Positions 16,641 to 26,062 of a stretch of DNA of 64,000 bases are shown in pieces. Position 1 is the stretch's first letter. Every line of letters starts with the position of its first letter. The stretch comes from Ohtaekwangia kribbensis. Lineage in GTDB: Bacteria; Bacteroidota; Bacteroidia; Cytophagales; Cyclobacteriaceae. The position numbers and the translations under genes were made by a program. The stretch spans positions 744,001-808,000 of the forward strand of contig NZ_JBHTKA010000008.1 of NCBI RefSeq assembly GCF_042676245.1. Direction: 5' to 3'. The notes under the pieces are model-generated. The model did not search any database. It was given only the letters and a program-made list of their open reading frames with translations, and had not been told where the DNA came from.

Positions 16641-18866
16641 TTACTTATTTTTCTTGAACTGATCGAACTTTGATTCCGTAACCTTCCTCGGGAAAATGTT
16701 GTTGCTTTCGTCTACATCGGCAAGAGCTGCGTTTGGATCGAAGGCTACATTGGTCACTTCCTTGTCTTTTATAAATACCTTGCTGGCTTCATTCTCATTG
16801 GTGCGCCAGATCTCTGCCGGTATATATTCGGTTTCTTTGGTTCCATCTTTATAAGTCCATTCGATAATGAGCGGTGTAACCAGGCCACCGTTGTTTTTGA
16901 ACTTTACCTGGTATATATTTTTACCTTCGAGTTTCTGACGAACAGCATTATCGTCAATGCGACTTCTGAATTCACCGTATGCTTTATCCGGTGTATTCAA
17001 CATCGTGAACGGTTTTGGTCCCTGGCTGAAGTCGGTTACAGATTTACCGGATGTGCTGGCGTTGAGATCACCAGCTTTTACATTCTTCGTTTTATTCTCG
17101 ATGTTCGGTTGCTGTGAAGTAAGTTTATACCATTGAACATCTTCTACCGATACATCTACATTATCAGTAGTAAAGAACCACCCTCTCCAGAACCAGTCGA
17201 GATCAACAGCCGTTGCCTCTTCCATCATTCTGAAAAAGTCTGCTGGGCGCGGATGCTTGTACATCCAGCGGTTTGCATATTCTTTAAAGGCTTTATCAAA
17301 AAGATCTTTACCGATAATGGTTTCGCGAAGCAACGTAAGGGCTACTGTCGGTTTTTCATAGTAGTTGGCACCGAAGGCGTTAAGTCTTTCGTTGTCCGAT
17401 GTATTCATCACCGGGCGCATCACGCTTTTGTCGCCTTTCATATAGGGCACTATATCTTGCGGAACAGTGTGATGGAAGTTCGGATAACGCTCCATCTCGG
17501 TTCGTGTTTGTAAAAATGTATTCAACCCTTCGTCCATCCACATCCACTGGCGTTCGTCTGAGCTTACAATCATCGGGAAGTAGTTATGCCCTACTTCGTG
17601 AACGATAACACCAATCATACTGGCTTTACCATTCTCCGTCATTTGCCCGTTGCGTGGTCTGCCACCGTTGAAGCTGATCATCGGGAACTCCATACCGAGG
17701 TTTGCTGTGTTTACAGATATAGCCACCGGGTAAGGATAATCAAAAGTATATTTCGAGTATACTTCCAACGCATTCTTTACTGCTTTGGTAGATTCTTCAG
17801 ACCATACCGGCAGGCCTTCTTTCGGGAAATAAGACATGGCCAGCACCGTGTTGGTTGAAAGCTTTACGGCCTGTGCATCCCATATAAATTTACGTGACGA
17901 AGAGAATGCTACATCGCGGACATTATCGGCTTGATAGCGCCATGTTTTTTTAGCCGTTGAGCGTGTCTTCTCTTTGGCGCGTGCTTCTTCTTCGGTAACA
18001 ATTACAACGGGTTTATCGAATGACGTTTTCGCTTTTTCAAATCGCTCGAGTTCCTTTGCTGATAAAACTTCTTTTGCATTGAGTAATGTTCCGGTGGAGG
18101 CAACGATGTGATCGGCAGGAACAGTTATATTTATTTTATAGTTACCGAACTCCAGTGCAAACTCTCCAAGACGCTGAAACTGTTTGTTCTGCCAGCCTTC
18201 GTAATCATCGAACTGGCACATGCGTGGAAACCAGTGGGCGATCAGGTATGTACTGTTTTTATCTTCCGGAAAATACTCATAGCCTTCGCGTGAAAGTAAA
18301 AATTTACTTCTGTCGGTTATCGGGTACGACCATGCTACATTAAAGGTATAGCTCTCGCCGGTTTTTATAGCTACAGGCAAGTCTATACGCATCATGGTAT
18401 TGTTGATGGTGATCGGAAGATTTTTACCGGTCTTATCGGTTACAGATTGTATAGTATATCCGCCTTCAAACTCCAGTGTACGAGTCAGGTACTGCATGTG
18501 CAGCGTTGGTATCGAATCGCGCACAGGACCAAAGTAACTTCCAAAATCTTCATTACCTTTCTTGTTGATGTTCTGATCAAGCTGAAGCCAGAGATACTTT
18601 AGCGTTTCAGGTGAGTTGTTATAGTAGGTAATGGTTTCTTTACCTTTTAATGTATTGGTTGGTTCATCGATCTCTGCATCGATGGTATAGTCGGCACGCT
18701 GCTGCCAGTATTTGGCACCTGGCTCACCGGAACCTGTACGATATTCGTTTGGTGTAGGCAGCAGTTCATCAAGCTGCTCAAATTTTCCTTTCCATTGCTG
18801 TGAGTCTTGTGCCTGCGCGAATGCAGCCAGTAAAAGCATCGGTAAAATAATACGAAGGGATTTCAT
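16641..18866 (-). CDS. M1 family zinc metallopeptidase, copy A of three
   Basis: This 741-residue secreted protein (signal cut near AQAQ, residue 20) has an M1 N-terminal beta domain and a gluzincin domain. The zinc site is HEVGH (His423, catalytic Glu424, His427) with Glu446 in WMDEGLN, exactly 19 residues after the second His. The exopeptidase motif is the variant GMEFP (391-395) rather than GAMEN, and a candidate catalytic Tyr lies in ANYYEKP. A C-terminal beta region follows, without an obvious type IX sorting domain. It is strongly similar along its whole length to the next two genes. Likely role: trimming peptides in the periplasm or outside the cell. Confidence 0.92.
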   Translation of the reverse strand: MKSLRIILPMLLLAAFAQAQDSQQWKGKFEQLDELLPTPNEYRTGSGEPGAKYWQQRADYTIDAEIDEPTNTLKGKETITYYNNSPETLKYLWLQLDQNINKKGNEDFGSYFGPVRDSIPTLHMQYLTRTLEFEGGYTIQSVTDKTGKNLPITINNTMMRIDLPVAIKTGESYTFNVAWSYPITDRSKFLLSREGYEYFPEDKNSTYLIAHWFPRMCQFDDYEGWQNKQFQRLGEFALEFGNYKINITVPADHIVASTGTLLNAKEVLSAKELERFEKAKTSFDKPVVIVTEEEARAKEKTRSTAKKTWRYQADNVRDVAFSSSRKFIWDAQAVKLSTNTVLAMSYFPKEGLPVWSEESTKAVKNALEVYSKYTFDYPYPVAISVNTANLGMEFPMISFNGGRPRNGQMTENGKASMIGVIVHEVGHNYFPMIVSSDERQWMWMDEGLNTFLQTRTEMERYPNFHHTVPQDIVPYMKGDKSVMRPVMNTSDNERLNAFGANYYEKPTVALTLLRETIIGKDLFDKAFKEYANRWMYKHPRPADFFRMMEEATAVDLDWFWRGWFFTTDNVDVSVEDVQWYKLTSQQPNIENKTKNVKAGDLNASTSGKSVTDFSQGPKPFTMLNTPDKAYGEFRSRIDDNAVRQKLEGKNIYQVKFKNNGGLVTPLIIEWTYKDGTKETEYIPAEIWRTNENEASKVFIKDKEVTNVAFDPNAALADVDESNNIFPRKVTESKFDQFKKNK

Positions 18867-18912
18867 AGTCGATTAATGAGTTTATCTGAAAGATCAGTTT
18901 AATTAAATAAAA

Positions 18913-18940
18913 AAGCCATCCTTTTTTACAAGGATGGCTT
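18913..18940 (-). terminator. Rho-independent terminator after M1 copy B
   Basis: A perfect 11-bp stem (18913-18923 with 18930-18940) has a 6-nt loop and is followed on the minus strand by TTTTATTTAATT. It separates M1 copies A and B, so copy A probably has its own promoter. Confidence 0.8.
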
Positions 18941-19026
18941 AATTCTTTTCGTCAAACGTATACTACAGATGTACTGCAACTTTTACAAGACTATATTTCT
19001 ATCGCTGCAGAGCAAATGTTGCTGCA

Positions 19027-21273
19027 CTAATTATTCTTCTTGAACTGGTCGAACCGCGACTCGGTAGTCTTCTTCGGGAACACGTTGTTGTTCATCTCAA
19101 CATCGGCTAATTCGAAATTAGGATCGAGCACAATGTTTACAACTTCTTTCTCCTTTACAAAAACCTTTACCACTTCGTTTTCATTAATGCGCCAGATCTC
19201 CGCCGGTATGCGCTCTATTTCTTTAGAGCCATCTTTATACGTCCACTCGATAACAAGCGGTGTAACAAGGCCTCCTACATTTTTAAACTTGATCTGGTAT
19301 ATATTTTTGCCTTCCAGTTTTTTACGGATGTCAGCATCGTTAATGCGACTTCTGAATTCTCCATACATCTGGTCAGGTGTATTCAGCATGGTAAATGGTT
19401 CTGGTCCGCTGCTGAAGTCGTTGGCATTTTTACCGGTATTCTTTTCAGCTGTAAGATCGCCTTTTTTTGTTTTGATGTTTTTCTTTTCCGGATCGATCTG
19501 CTCGTTCTTCAACTGGAACCACTTCACTTCATCAACTGCTACATCTACATTATCGGTGGTATAGAACCAGCCTCTCCAGAACCAATCCAGATCTACACCC
19601 GATGCATCTTCCATCGTACGGAAAAAATCTGCAGGCTTCGGATGTTTAAATGCCCAGCGTTCTGAGTATTCCTTGAACGCTTTATCGAATAACTCCGGCC
19701 CCATTACGGTTTCGCGAAGAAGCGTGAGTGCAGCAGATGGCTTGGTATAGCCGTTAGCACCAAACTCGTTGTAGCGCATATCGTCACCGTTAGTCATGAT
19801 CGGGCGCATCTGGCTCTTATCACCCTTCATGAAAGGTATAATTCCTTTTGGCGTACCATGTGTACTATATAATTCAGGATAACGAACACGAACGGTTTCT
19901 TTTTCAAGGAACGTATTCAAACCTTCATCCATCCACGTCCATTGACGTTCGTCGGAGTTTACAATCATCGGGAAGAAGTTGTGACCAACTTCGTGCACAA
20001 CCACCTGTACAAGACCCACCAGTTTCTGCTGTGAGTATGTGCCGTCTTTGTTAGGACGTGAACCGTTGAAGCAGATCATCGGGTATTCCATACCTTGATT
20101 GGCAGTGTGTATAGAATATGCTACGGGGTATGGATAGTTGAACGTGCGCTCAGAGTATATTTCCAATGCGTTCTTGATAGCCTTGGTAGATTCTTTCTCC
20201 CACAGTGGATTACCTTCTTTTGGATAGAGCGACATAGCGATCGGAGTCTTATCGCCTACTTTTACCGCCTGTGCATCCCATATAAATTTACGAGAAGAAG
20301 CAAATGCAAAATCGCGTACGTTCTCTGCATAAAACTCCCACGTAGCTTTCTTGGTTGACTTTGTTTTTTCTTTTTGAACAGCTTCGTCTTGTGTAACAAT
20401 GAATACAGGTTTATCAAAAGCCTTTTTCGCTTTTTCGAAACGTTCGATCTGCTCTTTGCTCAATACATCTTTCGGATTTTGTATAGTACCGGTAGCACCT
20501 ACAATGTGATCGGCAGGCACTGTGATGCGTACACGATAGTTACCAAACACCAGCGCAAACTCGCTTTGACCGAGGAACTGTTTGTTCTGCCAGCCTTCGT
20601 AATCATCGAACACACACATGCGTGGGAACCACTGCGCGAAAGTATATACATAGTTGCCGTCTTCCGGGAAATACTCATAGCCACCACGCTGGTTAAAGAT
20701 CTGGCGGTTGTACTCGGTATAGCTCCAGTCAATAGCGAAAGTAAATTTCTCACCTGTCTTGAGCGGGGCAGGAAGATCTACACGCATCATGGTATTGTTG
20801 ATGGTATAGGGAAGCGCTTTGCCCGCTGCATCTTTTACAAACTTGATGTTATAGCCTCCTTTGTAATCGGAAGTTTTTACACCCGTCATCATGTTGAAAA
20901 ATCCGGCCGGCACAGAGTCTCTCACAACACCAGTTTTGGTTTGAGAAGTCATGTTGTTATCAGCGAGTATATTTTGATCAAGCTGAAGCCAGAGAAACGT
21001 TAATGTTTCCGGTGAGTTGTTGTGATACGTGATGGTTTCAGAACCGGTCAGTAATTGAGTCTTGTCATCAACTTCTACGTTGATCACGTAGTCAGCGCGT
21101 TGTTGCCAGTAATTCTGACCCGGTGCACCAGCGCCTGTGCGATATGAATTTGGTGTTGGCAGTACCTGATCGAGCTGCTCGAATTTTCCTTTCCACGCCT
21201 GTTGCTGCGGTTGTGTTTGTGCTGAAGCACGTACAAGCACGCATGTAAATATAATAGCAAGTAATACTCTCAT
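19027..21273 (-). CDS. M1 family zinc metallopeptidase, copy B of three
   Basis: This 748-residue paralogue of its neighbours has a signal peptide (MRVLLAIIFTCVLVRASAQ). The zinc site is intact: His427, Glu428 and His431 in HEVGH, and Glu450 in WMDEG. The GMEYP motif is at 394-398 and a candidate Tyr is in NGYTKP. The N-terminal region after the signal (KFEQLDQVLPTPNSYRTGAG) is nearly identical in all three copies. Copy B differs from A mainly around residues 100-200, which may line the substrate cleft. A terminator follows it, and a repeat-rich stem-loop separates it from copy C. Confidence 0.92.
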   Translation of the reverse strand: MRVLLAIIFTCVLVRASAQTQPQQQAWKGKFEQLDQVLPTPNSYRTGAGAPGQNYWQQRADYVINVEVDDKTQLLTGSETITYHNNSPETLTFLWLQLDQNILADNNMTSQTKTGVVRDSVPAGFFNMMTGVKTSDYKGGYNIKFVKDAAGKALPYTINNTMMRVDLPAPLKTGEKFTFAIDWSYTEYNRQIFNQRGGYEYFPEDGNYVYTFAQWFPRMCVFDDYEGWQNKQFLGQSEFALVFGNYRVRITVPADHIVGATGTIQNPKDVLSKEQIERFEKAKKAFDKPVFIVTQDEAVQKEKTKSTKKATWEFYAENVRDFAFASSRKFIWDAQAVKVGDKTPIAMSLYPKEGNPLWEKESTKAIKNALEIYSERTFNYPYPVAYSIHTANQGMEYPMICFNGSRPNKDGTYSQQKLVGLVQVVVHEVGHNFFPMIVNSDERQWTWMDEGLNTFLEKETVRVRYPELYSTHGTPKGIIPFMKGDKSQMRPIMTNGDDMRYNEFGANGYTKPSAALTLLRETVMGPELFDKAFKEYSERWAFKHPKPADFFRTMEDASGVDLDWFWRGWFYTTDNVDVAVDEVKWFQLKNEQIDPEKKNIKTKKGDLTAEKNTGKNANDFSSGPEPFTMLNTPDQMYGEFRSRINDADIRKKLEGKNIYQIKFKNVGGLVTPLVIEWTYKDGSKEIERIPAEIWRINENEVVKVFVKEKEVVNIVLDPNFELADVEMNNNVFPKKTTESRFDQFKKNN

Positions 21274-21284
21274 GATTGAATGCC

Positions 21285-21352
21285 GTTATTCGTTAATGGT
21301 TATCCGTTAATCGTATTTACTAGTAACGATTAACGGATAACTTATAACGATT
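21285..21352. repeat. Degenerate heptad repeats forming a perfect 16-bp inverted repeat
   Basis: The spacer between M1 copies C and B reads in 7-nt steps on one arm (CGTTATT, CGTTAAT, GGTTATC, CGTTAAT) and in the complementary sense on the other (ACGATTA, ACGGATA, ACTTATA, ACGATTC). Bases 21299-21314 pair perfectly with 21326-21341 around an 11-nt loop. There is no T-run, so it is not a classical terminator. Confidence 0.7.
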
Positions 21353-21354
21353 CT

Positions 21355-23580
21355 CTAGTTTGTTCTCTTTTTGAATTCGTCAAATTTGGAAGCGGACTGT
21401 GATTTAGGGAACACGTTGTCCTGTGCATTTACATCGGTGATCTCCTGCTGTGGATCCAGCACGATGCTGGTTACTTCCTTGTCCTTGACAAACACTTTGG
21501 TTACTTTGTTTTCATTGATGCGCCAGATCTCGGCCGGTATACGTTCGATCTCTTTTGATCCGTCTTTGTAAGTCCACTGAATAATTACCGGCATTACCAG
21601 TCCGCCTTTATTACTCAACGTTACTTCATATATATTCTTGTTGTCGAGTTTCTGCATGATCGCTTTATCATCGATCTGACTTCTGAACTCACCATACATA
21701 CGCGGATCGGTATTCGTTAAACTGAACGGTTCCGGACCGTTGTTAAAATTGTCGAACTTCTTCTCATCTTTCGCATTGAGATCACCTTGTTTTACTTTCA
21801 GGTTTTTAGTTTCAGGATCGCTCTCTGTCTTGCGCATCTTGAACCACTTCACCTGGTCTATAGATTGATCACATACATCGGTAGTATAAAACCAACCTTT
21901 CCAGAACCAGTCGAGATCTACAGCGGATGCATCTTCCATCGTACGGAAAAAGTCTGCAGGCTTCGGATGTTTGAAGGCCCAGCGCTGTGCATACTCTTTA
22001 AATGCTTTATCGAATAACTCTCTGCCCATAATGGTTTCGCGCAACATGAATAAACCTGTACCGGCTTTTGCATATTGCTCGTTACCGAATTGTATTACCT
22101 GCTCGGAGTTCACCATCAACGGACGCATCGAGCTGCGGTCACCTTTCATATACGGCACCAGTGCAGATGGTTTACCTCTGTCGAAATCTATATCCGGGTA
22201 ACGTTCCATTTCTGTTACCAACTGTACGAATGTATTTACACCTTCATCCATCCACGTTGTTTGACGCTCATCGTTGTTGATGATCATCGGGAAGAAGTTA
22301 TGCCCTACTTCGTGTACAATTACACCGATCATACCTTTGCGTACAGCAGGAGTATAGGAACCATCCTTAGCCGGACGGCCATAGTTAAAGCATATCATTG
22401 GGTACTCCATTCCCTGGTGCGCAGCGTGAACAGATATAGCTACCGGGTATGGATAATCAATCGTCATACGAGAGTATACTTCTATGGCATTCTTCACTGC
22501 CTTGGTAGACTCTTTCTCCCACAGCGGATTACCTTCTTTCGGGTAATACGACATTGCCAATGGTGTTTTGCTGCCGATCTTTACCGCCTGTGCATCCCAT
22601 ATAAACTTGCGTGATGTAGCGAAAGCAAAGTCACGAACGTTGTCGGCATGAAACTCCCATGTCTTCTTCTCTTTCAGTTTTGTTTTCTCGCGCAGTACAG
22701 CTTCGTCTTGAGTCGCTATAATTACGGGCTTGTCAAATGAAGTCTTGGCTTTTGCCAGTCGCTCCAATTGTGTTTTGTTAAGAACAGTCTCAGCATTTTT
22801 AAGCTGACCGGTGGCGCCTACAATGTGATCGGCTGGTACGGTGATCTTTACTTTGTAATCACCGAATGGTAATGCAAACTCGCCTTGTCCCAGGAATTGT
22901 TTATTCTGCCATCCTTCATAATCATCGTATACACACATGCGTGGGAACCACTGTGCAATTACGTACGAGTAGTTACCATCTTCGGGGAAATATTCATACT
23001 GCGTGCGCTCACGGACGCGAACTCCATCGTTGATATTATAAGACCAGTCTATGGAGAAAGTATATTTCTGTCCGGGATTGAGTGGCTGCGGAAGATCGAT
23101 GCGCATCATGGTGTAGTTGATGAGGTGCGTAAGATCTTTACCGGTAGCATCTTTCACCGATTTGATTTTAAATCCTCCGTCAAAATCAAAAAGATTATAG
23201 GCCGAGCCTGCTGATTTTGCATCGATAGAATCGCGTAAGGTATTCGTTTTTGTCTTTTGCGTCATGTTATCTTCAGCAAGTTTATTCTGGTCAAGCTGAA
23301 GCCATAGGTAACGCAACACATCGGGTGAGTTGTTATGGTATGTTATCGTTTCAGATCCGGTTATACTTTGATTATCGTCATTGAGTTCTACGTTTATAAC
23401 ATAATCGGCTTTTTGTTGCCAGTATTTAGGGCCCGGTGCCCCTGAGCCCGAACGATATTCATTCGGAGTTGGTAATTGTTGGTCGAGCTGCTCGAACTTG
23501 CCCTGCCACCGTGGAGTTTCCTGTGCCCATGCCGCCTGCATTATTACAAGAAGGAGGGAAATTTTAAAAACGCGCTTCAT
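21355..23580 (-). CDS. M1 family zinc metallopeptidase, copy C of three
   Basis: This 741-residue protein has a signal peptide (cut near AWAQ, residue 20). The zinc site is His423, Glu424, His427 and Glu446 (WMDEGVN); GMEYP is at 390-394; the candidate Tyr lies in NEQYAKAG. It shares the KYWQQKADYVINVEL and WFPRMCVYDDYEGWQNKQF blocks with copies A and B. It begins 17 nt after the HupE-like gene ends, so hupE-like and copy C form one transcription unit. This makes copy C the promoter-proximal member of the array. Confidence 0.92.
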   Translation of the reverse strand: MKRVFKISLLLVIMQAAWAQETPRWQGKFEQLDQQLPTPNEYRSGSGAPGPKYWQQKADYVINVELNDDNQSITGSETITYHNNSPDVLRYLWLQLDQNKLAEDNMTQKTKTNTLRDSIDAKSAGSAYNLFDFDGGFKIKSVKDATGKDLTHLINYTMMRIDLPQPLNPGQKYTFSIDWSYNINDGVRVRERTQYEYFPEDGNYSYVIAQWFPRMCVYDDYEGWQNKQFLGQGEFALPFGDYKVKITVPADHIVGATGQLKNAETVLNKTQLERLAKAKTSFDKPVIIATQDEAVLREKTKLKEKKTWEFHADNVRDFAFATSRKFIWDAQAVKIGSKTPLAMSYYPKEGNPLWEKESTKAVKNAIEVYSRMTIDYPYPVAISVHAAHQGMEYPMICFNYGRPAKDGSYTPAVRKGMIGVIVHEVGHNFFPMIINNDERQTTWMDEGVNTFVQLVTEMERYPDIDFDRGKPSALVPYMKGDRSSMRPLMVNSEQVIQFGNEQYAKAGTGLFMLRETIMGRELFDKAFKEYAQRWAFKHPKPADFFRTMEDASAVDLDWFWKGWFYTTDVCDQSIDQVKWFKMRKTESDPETKNLKVKQGDLNAKDEKKFDNFNNGPEPFSLTNTDPRMYGEFRSQIDDKAIMQKLDNKNIYEVTLSNKGGLVMPVIIQWTYKDGSKEIERIPAEIWRINENKVTKVFVKDKEVTSIVLDPQQEITDVNAQDNVFPKSQSASKFDEFKKRTN

Positions 23581-23597
23581 ATAGGTTTATATAAGAG

Positions 23598-24191
23598 TTA
23601 TTCAATCCAAAATGCTTTTTCTTTCATTAACATCAAAGCGATGCCGGCCACCGCAGAAGAGACAACCATTTTCCAGTCTCTTCGATTTACACCAAACAAA
23701 TCCACTAAAAGAAAGCTGGCTGTTAAAAAGATGGCAACAATAATTATCTGGCCTACCTCTAACCCGAGATTAAAGGCCAATAGCTGGGATATAATTCGTT
23801 CGTCTTTACCTAAAATACCTTTCAGGTAATTTGAAAAACCCATGCCGTGTATCAATCCAAAAAAAGCTGCAAAAAAATAATTAAGCTGAATCGGTCTGCC
23901 CGATAAATTTTCCTCATTCTTGAACAGGTTGGATGCGGCCGTTATAAAAATGGTAAGCGGTATAAGAAATTCGATGAGGTCGGCTTTGATCGTGATAATT
24001 TCCAGCGTTGATAACGCCAGCGTTATGGAGTGTCCTATGGTGAAAGCAGTAACGAGGATCAGTACCTGCCGCCAGTCGCGCATCAGGTATAGCGCACACA
24101 ATGCTACTACAAATAAAATGTGGTCGTAGCCATTTCTATAGTCCAGAATGTGATCTTTTCCTAACCCAAAATAGAGTTGAAACTCGCTCAT
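23598..24191 (-). CDS. HupE/UreJ family membrane protein
   Basis: I chose the ATG at 24191 (MSEFQLYFGLGKDHILDY), giving 197 residues, the usual family length; an upstream in-frame Met at 24323 would add an unlikely polar leader. Family motifs are GYDHILFV, AFTIGHSITLALS, FFGLIHGMGFSNYL and FNLGLEVGQ, with six or so hydrophobic segments. HupE/UreJ proteins are thought to move nickel or cobalt, and the second subgroup seen here is of unknown substrate. It lies immediately upstream of three zinc-peptidase genes and divergent from a DUF6702 gene, so a role in supplying metal to, or maturing, these exported enzymes is a reasonable but unproven inference. Confidence 0.82.
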   Translation of the reverse strand: MSEFQLYFGLGKDHILDYRNGYDHILFVVALCALYLMRDWRQVLILVTAFTIGHSITLALSTLEIITIKADLIEFLIPLTIFITAASNLFKNEENLSGRPIQLNYFFAAFFGLIHGMGFSNYLKGILGKDERIISQLLAFNLGLEVGQIIIVAIFLTASFLLVDLFGVNRRDWKMVVSSAVAGIALMLMKEKAFWIE

Positions 24192-24382
24192 AATTAGTGC
24201 AATGAAAATTTTAAGGGCACAAGTATAGGAGATAATTTTGACAAAGAGATTAGGTATTTTATGGGGGGTGCGATTCTGCCGGTAAAGAAGTTGCCGAACA
24301 ATCTGTACATGATCGGTAATCAATTTCTTTTTTTCGGTATTATTTTTGGACCTTTCGACTCCACGATTCAGTTAACATTTTC

Positions 24383-24889
24383 ATGGTCACATCATTTTCT
24401 ATTCTATCGTTCGTCCACAGTATTGTCTTTGCGCTCATGTTGCACCCGCTTCATGTTTCCGTAACTGAAATAGAGTACGATGAAAAAGACAAAGTGCTGG
24501 AGATTATGATGCGCGTATTTATTGATGATCTTGAGCTCACCATGCGCAACAGGCTGAACCAACCCGAGCTCGATATTACCGAGCCGAAAGGTGTTACACT
24601 CGATCAGATCATGGCTCCTTATCTCGAGGAACATTTAAAAATAGTACTTGATAAAAAGGCACAGAAAATAAAATACCTCGGTCATGAAAAGGAAGGAGAG
24701 GCATTTATCTTTTTTATTGAAGTGAGCAATGTTAAAAAATGGAAAGCGATACAGGTGATGAACAACATCATTATGGAAACACATGAAGACCAGTCGAACC
24801 TGGTGCACGTAACCGTGCGGGGTAAAGTAAAGAGCCTTCGTCTCACCAAAAGTACGCCTGCCGATGTATTAACATTCGATGCGAAATAA
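24383..24889 (+). CDS. DUF6702 family protein
   Basis: This 168-residue protein has a short hydrophobic N-terminus ending in HPLHVSVTEIEY, a signature I associate with the Bacteroidota family DUF6702. The body is alternating beta/alpha (VLEIMMRVFIDDLELTM, LKIVLDKKAQKIKYLG, AFIFFIEVSNVKKWKAIQVMN). Function is unknown. It is divergent from the HupE-like gene across a 190-nt spacer and lies 69 nt upstream of gldB in the same direction. The hydrophobic N-terminus suggests export. In my recollection this family often sits beside M1 peptidases and HupE-like genes, which is the case here. Confidence 0.7.
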   Translation: MVTSFSILSFVHSIVFALMLHPLHVSVTEIEYDEKDKVLEIMMRVFIDDLELTMRNRLNQPELDITEPKGVTLDQIMAPYLEEHLKIVLDKKAQKIKYLGHEKEGEAFIFFIEVSNVKKWKAIQVMNNIIMETHEDQSNLVHVTVRGKVKSLRLTKSTPADVLTFDAK

Positions 24890-24958
24890 AGCGAAAGCTT
24901 ACCCGTTGTTCTTCATGTTGTAAAAAATTCGATCTTCGCAGCAAAATAGAAATAACAC

Positions 24959-25972
24959 ATGAAGAGATCATTGCTCGCTGCTGTATTGCTTATACTCCTG
25001 GCAGCCGGTTGTACAAAAGATGAGCAAGACGAGTGTGTCTTTAAACCGGAGACATCTGGCAATAAAGTAACGATTACGCTCGAGCAGCTTCAGGACTCTG
25101 TCGTAAATATAAAAAGTAAAGATGAACTCGTGGCACTCTTTACCCGACAGCCGTTGATACGCGATTATATGTTCAGAAGAACAGAATACCCTGGTGACTC
25201 TGTTTTTCTCGATGAGCTTTATAGCCGTTTTAACAATCCGCACTTCGATACATTACTGCTCGAAACAAAACGTGTGTTTGGCGATGGCGCTGCATTGAAA
25301 GCTGAATTTGAAGCAGCCTTTTCAAACGTCAAGTATTACTATCCTGACTTTACGCCACCGCGTATTCAAACTATAATTACCGGCCTTGATACCGATATGT
25401 TTGTAACAGACTCACTCATTATAGTAAGTCTTGATTTTTACTTGGGCAGAGGTGCAAAGTACAGGCCTAAGAATGTATATAACTATATATTAAGAAAGTA
25501 TGATCCGGATGATATCGTTCCGTCTGCGATGCTTATCTATGGTATAGATGGAAGGTTTAACAAAACCGAGATGAACGATAAGACCGTGCTGGCTGATATG
25601 GTAGCGTATGGCAAGGCATTTTACTTTGCCAAACACATGTTGCCATGCACACCTGACAGTACGCTGATCTGGTATACTCCAGACGAAATAAAAGGCTCGC
25701 GCGCGAATGAAGACCTGATCTGGGCGCGCTTTATAGAAAGCAACGTATTGTTTGCCACGAGCCACGTTGTTAAGAAGGATTACCTGGGCGAACGCCCTGT
25801 TACGATTCAGGTTGGTGAAAAATGTCCGGGAAGAATAGGACAATGGGTGGGATGGCGCATCGTGAATAAATACATGGAGTCACATCCGGATATAACACTG
25901 CCGCAGTTGATGAATTCCGCCAACGCACAGCAACTCTTTAAAGAGTCGCACTATAAACCTGAAAGAAGATAG
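24959..25972 (+). CDS. gldB: Gliding motility lipoprotein GldB
   Basis: This 337-residue protein has a lipoprotein signal (LLAAGC, Cys at residue 18). The body matches the GldB pattern: FSNVKYYYPDFTPPRIQT, a mid-region LIIVSLDFYLGRGAKY, GKAFYFAKHMLP, WYTPDEI, and the C-terminal CPGRIGQWVGWRIVNKYM followed by a LFKESHYKPER end. GldB is one of the Gld proteins associated with gliding and type IX secretion in Bacteroidota, located in the cell envelope. No other gld genes are in the window apart from the separate porG-like gene further right. The assignment is by motif pattern and length. Confidence 0.82.
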   Translation: MKRSLLAAVLLILLAAGCTKDEQDECVFKPETSGNKVTITLEQLQDSVVNIKSKDELVALFTRQPLIRDYMFRRTEYPGDSVFLDELYSRFNNPHFDTLLLETKRVFGDGAALKAEFEAAFSNVKYYYPDFTPPRIQTIITGLDTDMFVTDSLIIVSLDFYLGRGAKYRPKNVYNYILRKYDPDDIVPSAMLIYGIDGRFNKTEMNDKTVLADMVAYGKAFYFAKHMLPCTPDSTLIWYTPDEIKGSRANEDLIWARFIESNVLFATSHVVKKDYLGERPVTIQVGEKCPGRIGQWVGWRIVNKYMESHPDITLPQLMNSANAQQLFKESHYKPERR

Positions 25973-25994
25973 TCGCGGCTTTATACTTCTGCTT

Positions 25995-26024
25995 TTAACT
26001 TTAAACTTTCTAATCCTATCTTTG
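25995..26024 (+). promoter_or_regulatory. Candidate promoter of tpiA
   Basis: TTA (25995-25997; preceded by TT), a 19-nt spacer, then TATCTTTG at 26017-26024. The expected start is near 26031, about 32 nt before the ATG. The -33 element is imperfect. Confidence 0.5.
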
Positions 26025-26062
26025 GGGCCTCAGAAAAATTTCAACCTTAATATCAAAACACT

